29,128 bases of DNA. Source: JADGGV01 sp035715725 (GTDB taxonomy: Bacteria > Gemmatimonadota > Gemmatimonadetes > Longimicrobiales > RSA9). Shown in pieces: positions 7,490-14,175 of the stretch. The notes beneath the pieces are model-generated. The model saw only the letters and a list, made by a program, of their open reading frames with translations, searched no databases and was not told where the DNA came from. The position numbers and the translations under genes were made by a program. How positions within the stretch are numbered: the stretch's first letter is position 1; each line of letters opens with the position of its first letter. The stretch spans positions 1 through 29,128 of the forward strand of contig DASTKT010000004.1 in assembly GCA_035715725.1 (NCBI GenBank). The letters run 5' to 3'.

Positions 7490-9400
7490 ATGCGGCGGCT
7501 CTCCCCCATCCTCCTCGCGGTGCTGCTCCCGCTTCCCGTCGCCGCGCAGTCCGTGGCCGACACGTCGCTCTTCCGGCCACTCGACCTCCCGACGCCGAAC
7601 TCCTACCGCACCGGCTCGGGCCGGCCGGGGCCCGCGTACTGGCAGCAGCGCGCCGACTACCGCATCGAGGCCACGCTCGATCCGGCCCGGAACGAGCTCC
7701 GCGGCACCGAGACGATCCACTACGTGAACGACTCGCCGTCCGCGCTGCCGTACCTCTGGCTCTTCCTGGAGCAGAACATCTGCGCCCCCGGAAGCGTCAC
7801 GAACCAGCTCAATCAGCCGCCGCTCGTCTTCCAGGACGCGGTCTTCGACTTCTCCTGCAAGGGCTTCCAGGGCGGCGGCAGGCTCGCCTCGGTGCGCTCC
7901 GGCGGCCGGGACCTGGCGCGTGAGGCCTTCGGCACGACCATGCGCGTCGACCTGCCGGCACCGCTGGCGCCGGGAGCGGCCGTCGACCTCGACCTCGCCT
8001 GGAGCTTCCACGTCCCGCCCTACGGCGCCGGCCGGATGGGTCATGACGGCCCGCTCTACGAGATCGCGCAGTGGTACCCGCGCGTGGCCGTCTACGACGA
8101 CGTGAAGGGGTGGAACCCCGAGCCCTACATCGGCGCCGGCGAGTTCTACCTCGAGTACGGGCGCTTCGACGTCCGCCTCACGGTGCCGGCGACGTACCTC
8201 GTCGCCGCCACCGGCGTGCTCCAGAACCCGGACGAGGTTCTCACCGCGACACAGCGGGAGCGGCTGGCGCGCGCCCGCACGTCGACCGAGCCCGTCGCCG
8301 TGGTGGGCGCCGCGGAAGCGGGGAAGCCCTCGACCCGGCCAACGACGAGCGGCACGCTGACCTGGCACTTCGTCGCGGACAGCGTGCGGGATTTCGCGTT
8401 CGCGGGCGCGCCGGAGCTCCGCTGGGACGCGGTCGGCTACGACGGCATCCTGATCGAGACGCTCTATCGCCCGTCGGCCACGCTCTGGCCGGAGGGGATC
8501 CGGATGGCGCGCTCGGCGATCCAGCACTTCAGCGAGCAGTGGTTCCGCTACCCCTACGCGCACGCCACGACCGTCGAGGGGCCGATCGAGGGGATGGAGT
8601 ATCCGATGCTCACGTTCGTGCCCAAGGGCGCGAGCCGTGAGGACCTGCAATGGACGCTCATGCACGAGTTCGGGCACGAGTGGTTCCCGATGGTCGTCGG
8701 CTCCAACGAGCGGCTCTACCCCTGGATGGACGAAGGCTTCAACACGTTCATCGACATCGGCGGCGCGGAGGCGTACTTCAAGGGAACGCCCTACGGCGAC
8801 ACGCTGGGGCTGACCCCGCTGCACCTGTACCCGGCGCACGCCGTGCCCGGCCAGGAGCAACCGCTGGCCGACCGCCCGATCGAGCAGCGGGACCTGTTCT
8901 GGACTGGCTACCGCAAGCCGGCGCTCATGCTGCGGACGCTCCGCAACGAGGTCATGGGGCAGGCGCGCTTCGACCGCGCGTTCCGGGAGTACGTCCGCGC
9001 CTGGGCGTTCAAGCACCCGACGCCGGCGGACTTCTTCCGAGCCATGGAGGACGTCTCCGGCATGGACCTGGACTGGTTCTGGCGCGGCTGGATCTACACG
9101 ACCGCGAGGCTCGACCAGGCCGTCGACTCCCTCGGCGCGGGCCCGCAGGGCGGGAGCGTGGTGTACCTCTCCAACCGCGGCACCATGGTCATGCCCGTCG
9201 AGCTGCGGCTCACGTTCCAGGGCGGCGGCGCCGACACCGTCCGGCTACCGGTCGACCTCTGGAACCTCGGCAACCACTTCGCCTACCGCGTGCCCGGCGG
9301 CCGCGTGGTCGTCGCCGCGGAGGCGGACCCGCGGGGCGTGCTCCCGGACGTGGATCGGAGCAACAATGCCTGGCCGCAGCGGCGGCGCGCCTCGCCTTGA
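7490..9400 (+). CDS. Secreted M1-family zinc metallopeptidase
   Basis: 636 residues from the chosen start. Signal peptide MRRLSPILLAVLLPLPVAAQ. The zinc site is HEFGH (392-396) with Glu415 exactly 18 residues after the second His, the HEXXH-X18-E gluzincin pattern of family M1. GMEYP (368-372) stands where aminopeptidases have GAMEN, and Tyr in FWTGYRKPALML is a candidate catalytic Tyr. The N-terminal 250 residues look like the M1 beta-saddle domain. The C-terminal region (from about residue 540) has a short beta-rich tail instead of the long helical domain. The frame opens at 7394, with ATGs at 7394, 7475 and 7490. The third gives a clean signal peptide and has GGAG 7 bases upstream. Predicted to act in the periplasm or outside the cell on peptides; substrate unknown. 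Confidence 0.88.
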   Translation: MRRLSPILLAVLLPLPVAAQSVADTSLFRPLDLPTPNSYRTGSGRPGPAYWQQRADYRIEATLDPARNELRGTETIHYVNDSPSALPYLWLFLEQNICAPGSVTNQLNQPPLVFQDAVFDFSCKGFQGGGRLASVRSGGRDLAREAFGTTMRVDLPAPLAPGAAVDLDLAWSFHVPPYGAGRMGHDGPLYEIAQWYPRVAVYDDVKGWNPEPYIGAGEFYLEYGRFDVRLTVPATYLVAATGVLQNPDEVLTATQRERLARARTSTEPVAVVGAAEAGKPSTRPTTSGTLTWHFVADSVRDFAFAGAPELRWDAVGYDGILIETLYRPSATLWPEGIRMARSAIQHFSEQWFRYPYAHATTVEGPIEGMEYPMLTFVPKGASREDLQWTLMHEFGHEWFPMVVGSNERLYPWMDEGFNTFIDIGGAEAYFKGTPYGDTLGLTPLHLYPAHAVPGQEQPLADRPIEQRDLFWTGYRKPALMLRTLRNEVMGQARFDRAFREYVRAWAFKHPTPADFFRAMEDVSGMDLDWFWRGWIYTTARLDQAVDSLGAGPQGGSVVYLSNRGTMVMPVELRLTFQGGGADTVRLPVDLWNLGNHFAYRVPGGRVVVAAEADPRGVLPDVDRSNNAWPQRRRASP

Positions 9401-9425
9401 CCCCGGCACCGCCCCTGGGTAGACT
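9397..9425 (+). promoter_or_regulatory. thrS promoter
   Basis: TTGACC (9397-9402), a 17-bp spacer and TAGACT (9420-9425). The -35 overlaps the stop codon of the peptidase gene (9398-9400). Predicted start near 9432, about 28 bases before the leader ORF. The sequence TAGACTTCG recurs at the pheS promoter. Confidence 0.75.
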
Positions 9426-9459
9426 TCGATATAGGCTCGAACCGAACCGATTGGCGACC

Positions 9460-9540
9460 ATGCGCGCTCCGCTTCGCACGACGACGACCACGACGACGCG
9501 GCCCTCCCCGGGAGGCGCCGGTCCGGTCCTCGTGCGCTGA
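9460..9540 (+). CDS. Putative thrS leader peptide with seven Thr codons
   Basis: A 26-codon ORF (ATG 9460, TGA 9538) starting MRAPLR followed by seven consecutive Thr codons (9478-9498: ACG x3, ACC, ACG x3), then an Arg/Pro/Gly-rich tail. It lies between the thrS promoter and thrS, and is followed 22 bases later by a 15-bp hairpin. This is the layout of amino-acid-sensing leader peptides such as E. coli thrL or pheM: when charged tRNA-Thr is scarce the ribosome would stall in the Thr run and change the fold of the downstream RNA, raising thrS expression. No strong Shine-Dalgarno is visible. The run could be an ACG microsatellite, but its frame, length and place argue for function. Confidence 0.65.
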   Translation: MRAPLRTTTTTTTRPSPGGAGPVLVR

Positions 9541-9562
9541 GCGCGGTCGGACGCCGGACGGA

Positions 9563-9595
9563 ACGCGGCCTCTCGGGACACCCGAGGGGCCGCGT
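9563..9595 (+). terminator. Hairpin of the thrS leader (probable attenuator)
   Basis: 15-bp stem (9563-9577 with 9581-9595, one T-G wobble) and an ACA loop, followed by CGCGTTTCC. The T-run is short, so termination may be partial. A competing fold joins 9518-9526 with 9554-9561 (8 bp, one bulge) just upstream. I could not find a clean antiterminator by eye. Confidence 0.6.
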
Positions 9596-9617
9596 CGCGT
9601 TTCCGGATCACCCGCAC

Positions 9618-9638
9618 CCGCCGTTGCGACGACGGCGG
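9618..9638 (+). other. Second hairpin in the thrS leader
   Basis: 7-bp perfect stem CCGCCGT/ACGGCGG (9618-9624 with 9632-9638) with a 7-base loop, about 50 bases before the thrS start. Role unknown. Confidence 0.35.
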
Positions 9639-9688
9639 CGTGCCGCCAACTTGAAGCGCCTGAACAGCGAACGTTACGGGGAAACACC

Positions 9689-11638
9689 ATGGCCGACTCT
9701 TCCGCCGACATGATCCAGGTCCGGCTGCCGGATGGCTCCGCGCGCGCCGTGCCGGTCCACACCACTCCGCGAGAGGTGGCCGAGCAGATCGGCGCCGGCC
9801 TCGCCAAGGCGGCGCTCGCCGCCCGGGCGAACGGCCAGATCGTGGACCTGAACCGCCCGCTCGACCACGACGTCGACCTCGAGATCATCACGGAGCGGAG
9901 CGCGGACGCGCTCGACGTGCTGCGGCACTCCGCCGCCCACATTCTCGCGACCGCCGTGCGCAGCGTCCGCCCCGAGGCGAAGATCGGCTTCGGCCCGGCG
10001 ATCCAGGACGGCTTCTACTACGACTTCGAGGTCGACCACCCCTTCACTCCGGAGGAGCTGGAGGAGATCGAGCGGCGCATGCAGGAGGTCGTGAAGTGCA
10101 ACGACCCGTTCGAGCGCGAGGTGGTCAGCAAGGCCGAGGCGCGCCGGCTCTTCGCCGATGATCCGCTCAAGCTCGAGCGGCTCGAGGAGCTCGGCGACGA
10201 CGAGGTGATCTCGGTCTACCGCAACGGCCCGTTCCTCGACCTCTGCCGTGGCCCGCACCTCCCGGCCACCGGCCGCCTCAAGCACTTCAAGCTGCTCTCC
10301 ACCGCCGGCGCGTACTGGCGTGGCGACGAGAAGCGGCAGATGCTCCAGCGCATCTACGGCACCGCCTGGTTCAACCAGAAGGACCTCGACGAGTACCTCC
10401 ACCGGCTCGAGGAGGCCAAGCGCCGCGACCACCGCAAGCTCGGCCGCGAGCTCGGCATCTACAGCGTTCACGACGAGGCCGGCCGGGGGCTCGTCCACTG
10501 GCACCCCAAGGGCGGGCTCATCCGCTACACCATCGAGGAGTACCTGCGCCGCACCCTGCTGGCGAGCGGGTACGACCTGGTCTTCACCCCGCACATCGCC
10601 AACGAGGAGCTGTACCGGATCAGCGGGCACATCCCGACCTTCGTCGACAACATGTTCGGGCCGATCGAGGTGGAGGACGAGGTCTACCGCCTCAAGCCGA
10701 TGAACTGCCCGAACCACATCATGATCTTCCGCGCGGAGCCTCGCTCGTACCGCGACCTGCCGCTCCGCTACGCCGAGCTCGGCACCTGCTACCGCTACGA
10801 GCGCAGCGGCGTGCTCCACGGCATGATGCGCGTGCGCGGCTTCACCCAGGACGACGCCCACATCTTCTGCCGCCAGGACCAGATCGGTCAGGAGGCCAAC
10901 GCGCTCCTCGACCTGGTGGACGTCATGATGGCCACCTTCGGCTACGCCTACCGGGTGTTCCTCTCTACCCGTCCCGAGAAGGCCATCGGCGACCCGGCCG
11001 TCTACGATGCCGCCACCGAGCAGCTCCGCCAGGTGCTGGTCGAGCGGGGCATCGACTACCACGTCGACGAGGGCGGCGGCGCCTTCTACGGCCCGAAGGT
11101 CGACATCGCGCTCGTCGACGCGCTCGGCCGCGAGTGGCAGGGCCCGACCATCCAGCTCGACTTCATGCTGCCGGAGCGCTTCCAGCTCGAGTACACCGGC
11201 GCCGACAACAAGCCGCACCGGCCGGTCATGATCCACCGCACGCTGCTCGGCTCCATGGAGCGCTTCGTCGGCGGGCTGATCGAGCACTACGCCGGCGCGT
11301 TCCCGACCTGGCTCGCACCCGAGCAGGTGCGCGTGCTCCCGATCACCGACGACGTCCGCGACAGCGCCGCCGCTCTCGTCGCGGACCTGAAGGCCGCCGG
11401 CCTGCGCGCCTCGCTCGACGACCGCTCCGAGACGCTCGGCTACAAGATCCGCGACGCCGAGACCCTGAAGGTCCCGTACATGGCCGTCATCGGGGCCCGC
11501 GAGGCGGAAGCCGGCACCGTCGCCGTGCGCGAGCGCGGCGCCGGAAAGAAGCAGGAGGTCATGCCGCGCGTGGAGTTCGTGGCGCGCCTGAAGGCCGAGG
11601 TCGAGGACCGCACGCTGAACGTGCCGGGCGCGGCGTAG
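9689..11638 (+). CDS. thrS: Threonyl-tRNA synthetase
   Basis: 649 residues. Charges tRNA-Thr in the cytoplasm. Domains in order: TGS domain (about 1-65, QVRLPDGSARAVPVHTTPREVA), editing SAD domain (about 70-245, with HSAAHILA and CRGPHLPATG), class II catalytic core (about 270-540: motif 2 region TCYRYERSG, QGPTIQLDFMLPERF, and motif 3 MIHRTLLGSMERF) and anticodon-binding domain (545-649). The zinc ligands C340 (in MNCPNH), H391 and H516 align with E. coli C334, H385 and H511. A modest Shine-Dalgarno GGGGAA lies 5 bases before the ATG. It has its own promoter and a long leader with a Thr-codon ORF. The ATG at 9710 is possible but has no ribosome site. Confidence 0.98.
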   Translation: MADSSADMIQVRLPDGSARAVPVHTTPREVAEQIGAGLAKAALAARANGQIVDLNRPLDHDVDLEIITERSADALDVLRHSAAHILATAVRSVRPEAKIGFGPAIQDGFYYDFEVDHPFTPEELEEIERRMQEVVKCNDPFEREVVSKAEARRLFADDPLKLERLEELGDDEVISVYRNGPFLDLCRGPHLPATGRLKHFKLLSTAGAYWRGDEKRQMLQRIYGTAWFNQKDLDEYLHRLEEAKRRDHRKLGRELGIYSVHDEAGRGLVHWHPKGGLIRYTIEEYLRRTLLASGYDLVFTPHIANEELYRISGHIPTFVDNMFGPIEVEDEVYRLKPMNCPNHIMIFRAEPRSYRDLPLRYAELGTCYRYERSGVLHGMMRVRGFTQDDAHIFCRQDQIGQEANALLDLVDVMMATFGYAYRVFLSTRPEKAIGDPAVYDAATEQLRQVLVERGIDYHVDEGGGAFYGPKVDIALVDALGREWQGPTIQLDFMLPERFQLEYTGADNKPHRPVMIHRTLLGSMERFVGGLIEHYAGAFPTWLAPEQVRVLPITDDVRDSAAALVADLKAAGLRASLDDRSETLGYKIRDAETLKVPYMAVIGAREAEAGTVAVRERGAGKKQEVMPRVEFVARLKAEVEDRTLNVPGAA

Positions 11639-11703
11639 CCCGGCCGCCGGCGGCGCCGGCCGGCGGGTACCCGGAGACCGGTGCGGCCGGCGGTAATGCC
11701 AGC

Positions 11704-11732
11704 TTGACACATCCGCCGCGTTCGGGTATGTT
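11704..11732 (+). promoter_or_regulatory. infC operon promoter
   Basis: TTGACA (11704-11709), 17-bp spacer, TATGTT (11727-11732). Predicted start near 11739, giving a leader of about 173 bases before infC. The hexamers are identical to those of the groES promoter. Confidence 0.82.
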
Positions 11733-11748
11733 TCGGCGCAAATTACAA

Positions 11749-11770
11749 GTGGGAGGGCTCGCCTCCCCAC
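11749..11770 (+). other. 5' hairpin of the infC leader
   Basis: GTGGGAGG (11749-11756) pairs with CCTCCCCAC (11762-11770) around a 5-base loop, with one bulged C. It would form at the very 5' end of the transcript and may protect it or take part in leader control. Confidence 0.4.
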
Positions 11771-11848
11771 CTTGAGGCCCGCTGCGCTGCGGTGCCGCCG
11801 GGTCTCGAAGCCAGGGACTTTCGCCCGTCATGGTAGCTGCGGGGTGAA

Positions 11849-11893
11849 GCCCGTCTTTCGGGCCCGTCGAATACGGGCCCGATTTTCGTTTCC
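11849..11893 (+). promoter_or_regulatory. infC leader attenuator (terminator and competing antiterminator)
   Basis: Terminator form: perfect 9-bp stem 11859-11867 with 11873-11881, a 5-base loop, then ATTTTCGTTT. Competing form: GCCCG (11849-11853) pairs with CGGGC (11859-11863) across a TCTTT loop, taking the 5' arm of the terminator. In Bacillus the infC-rpmI-rplT operon is controlled by ribosomal protein L20 through leader attenuation, and in E. coli L20 represses translation. An L20 site here is inferred, not seen. Confidence 0.6.
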
Positions 11894-11898
11894 TGAAC

Positions 11899-11905
11899 GG
11901 GAGGG
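11899..11905 (+). promoter_or_regulatory. Shine-Dalgarno that fixes the ATC start of infC
   Basis: GGGAGGG lies 6 bases before the ATC codon at 11912. An in-frame stop at 11894-11896 excludes any start further upstream, and no ATG, GTG or TTG lies between that stop and 11912. Confidence 0.85.
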
Positions 11906-11911
11906 ACTGCC

Positions 11912-12433
<522 letters not shown>

Positions 12434-12463
12434 GCGCCGCCGGATCCCATTGGAGGGCACAGC

Positions 12464-12664
12464 ATGCCGAAGATGAAGACGAACAAGAGCGTGGCCAAGC
12501 GCTTCAAGGTCACGGGGAGCGGCAAGGTGAAGCGCCGCCACGCGTTCAAGAGCCACATCCTGACGAAGAAGTCGCCGAAGCGTAAGCGGCAGCTGCGCAA
12601 CGCGGACATCGCGGCGCCGGGCGATGCGCGGCGGATCCGGCGGATGCTCGGACTGGGAGGCTGA
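12464..12664 (+). CDS. rpmI: Large ribosomal subunit protein bL35
   Basis: 66 residues, highly basic. The opening MPKMKTNKSVAKRFKVTGSGKVKRRHAFKSHIL is diagnostic for bL35 and the length is normal. GGAGGG (12452-12457) is 6 bases upstream. It lies 30 bp after infC and 3 bp before rplT, the standard infC operon order. Confidence 0.98.
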   Translation: MPKMKTNKSVAKRFKVTGSGKVKRRHAFKSHILTKKSPKRKRQLRNADIAAPGDARRIRRMLGLGG

Positions 12665-12667
12665 GTC

Positions 12668-13024
12668 ATGGCGCGCGTGACGAGCGCGGTGCCCCGCCAC
12701 CGCAAGAAGAAGAGGTATTTCCGCGCGGCCCGCGGCTACTTCGGCGGGCGCTCGAAGCTGTGGCGCATCGCGAAGAACGCGGTGGAGCGCGGCTGGGCCT
12801 ATTCCTACCGTGACCGGAAGCAGCGCAAGCGGGAGTTCCGGCGTCTCTGGATCGCCCGGATCAACGCCGCCGTTCGGGCGTACGATCTGAACTACTCGCG
12901 CTTCATGGACGGCCTGAAGCGGTCCGGCGTGGAGGTCAACCGCAAGGTGCTGGCGGACCTGGCGGTGCGCGAGCCGCAGGCGTTCGCGCAGCTGGTCGAG
13001 CAGGCCAAGTCGGCGCTGGCCTGA
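12668..13024 (+). CDS. rplT: Large ribosomal subunit protein bL20
   Basis: 118 residues, basic, normal length. Typical segments are MARVTSAVPRHRKKKRYF, AARGYFGGRSKLWR, YRDRKQRKREFRRLWI and INAAVRAYDLNYSRFM. It is an early assembly protein of the 50S subunit and, in other bacteria, the feedback regulator of this operon. Its Shine-Dalgarno (GGGAGG, 12655-12660) lies inside the end of rpmI, so the two genes are translated together. Confidence 0.98.
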   Translation: MARVTSAVPRHRKKKRYFRAARGYFGGRSKLWRIAKNAVERGWAYSYRDRKQRKREFRRLWIARINAAVRAYDLNYSRFMDGLKRSGVEVNRKVLADLAVREPQAFAQLVEQAKSALA

Positions 13025-13040
13025 CGCGTCGAGGCGCGGG

Positions 13041-13077
13041 CCCGGCGGGGGGTCATCCTCGCCGGGTCCGTTCATTT
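13041..13077 (+). terminator. Probable terminator after rplT
   Basis: 10-bp stem (13041-13050 with 13057-13066, one G-T pair) and a 6-base loop, followed by TCCGTTCATTT. The T-run is broken, so some read-through into pheS is likely. It touches the -35 of the pheS promoter. Confidence 0.55.
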
Positions 13078-13104
13078 GCACCCATCCGAGCGAGTGGCTA
13101 GACT
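13076..13104 (+). promoter_or_regulatory. pheS-pheT promoter
   Basis: TTGCAC (13076-13081), 17-bp spacer, TAGACT (13099-13104). Predicted start near 13111, giving a 36-base leader with no Shine-Dalgarno close to the pheS ATG. No Phe-rich leader ORF is present. Confidence 0.72.
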
Positions 13105-13146
13105 TCGCGCGGATGGGAGTTTTGTTGTTACGACCTCACAGATCTT

Positions 13147-14169
13147 ATGTCCGAATTGATCGACGAGCTGGAGGCCCTCGAGCGGGAGGGCCGCGAGGCG
13201 ATTCCGGGCGCTGGCGACCCGGTGGCGCTGGAGGCGATCCGCGTCCGGCTGCTCGGGCGGAAGGAGGGGCGCCTCACGGCGATCCTCCGGCGCCTCGGCG
13301 AGCTGTCACCGGAGGAGCGGCCGCGCGTGGGCGCGGCGGCGAACCGCGTGAAGGACGTGCTGGCCGAGCTGCTGGAGGCGCGCGCCGCGGAGGTCGATGG
13401 CGGCGCCGCCCAGGCGGCCGGCGTGGACCTCACGCTGCCGGGGCGGAGGCCGTGGCGGGGCGCCCGCCATCCGGTCACGCAGGTCATGGACGAGATCTAC
13501 GCGGTGTTCCGCTCTCTCGGCTTCACGCGTGCGCGCGGCCCCGAGGCCGAGACGGACTGGTACAACTTCACGGCGCTGAACACGCCGCTGGACCACCCGG
13601 CGGCCGACATGCACGACACGTTCTACCTCGCGCCGGGTGTGCTGCTGCGGAGCCACACGTCGCCGGTCCAGATCCGGACCATGCAGACGTACCGCCCGCC
13701 GATCCGGATCATCGCGCCGGGGATGGTCTACCGCCGCGATCCGTTCGACGCCTCGCACGCGCCGGGCTTCGAGCAGCTCGAGGGGCTCGTCGTGGACGAG
13801 GGCGTGACGCTCGTGGACCTGAAGGCGACGCTGGCGGAATTCGCGCGCCGGCTCTTCGGCCCGGACGCGCGCGTGCGCTTCCGGCCGTCGTTCTTCCCCT
13901 TCACGGAGCCGAGCGCGGAGGTCGACGTGAGCTGCTTCCTCTGCGGCGCGAAGGGGTGCCCCGCGTGCAAGGGGACCGGATGGATGGAGATCATGGGCGC
14001 CGGCATGGTGGATCCCGCGGTCTTCGAGGCCGTCGGCTACGACCCGGAGCGCTACACCGGCTTCGCGTTCGGCATGGGTCCCGGCCGGATCGCCCTGCAG
14101 CGCTTCGGCATTCCCGACATCCGGCTGCTCTACGAGTCGGACGTGCGATTCCTCGAGCAGTTCTGCTGA
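13147..14169 (+). CDS. pheS: Phenylalanyl-tRNA synthetase alpha subunit
   Basis: 340 residues; catalytic subunit of the alpha2-beta2 PheRS. N-terminal helical region (1-90), then the class II core: HPVTQVMDEIYAVFRSLGF, DMHDTFYLA, LLRSHTSPVQIR (motif 2 region), GMVYRRDPFDASHAPGFEQLEGLVVDE and the motif 3 region FGMGPGRIALQRFGIPDIR. Four cysteines, C263, C266, C271 and C274 (CX2CX4CX2C), form a zinc-ribbon-like loop that some phyla have and E. coli lacks. No Shine-Dalgarno is visible, but no other in-frame start exists between the promoter and 13147. pheT follows 6 bp later. Confidence 0.97.
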   Translation: MSELIDELEALEREGREAIPGAGDPVALEAIRVRLLGRKEGRLTAILRRLGELSPEERPRVGAAANRVKDVLAELLEARAAEVDGGAAQAAGVDLTLPGRRPWRGARHPVTQVMDEIYAVFRSLGFTRARGPEAETDWYNFTALNTPLDHPAADMHDTFYLAPGVLLRSHTSPVQIRTMQTYRPPIRIIAPGMVYRRDPFDASHAPGFEQLEGLVVDEGVTLVDLKATLAEFARRLFGPDARVRFRPSFFPFTEPSAEVDVSCFLCGAKGCPACKGTGWMEIMGAGMVDPAVFEAVGYDPERYTGFAFGMGPGRIALQRFGIPDIRLLYESDVRFLEQFC

Positions 14170-14175
14170 GCGTCG

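Noticed and set aside
9401..9688. T-box riboswitch upstream of thrS
   Set aside because: No T-box core (AGGGTGGNACCGCG-like) and no stem I pattern; the Thr-codon leader explains the region better.
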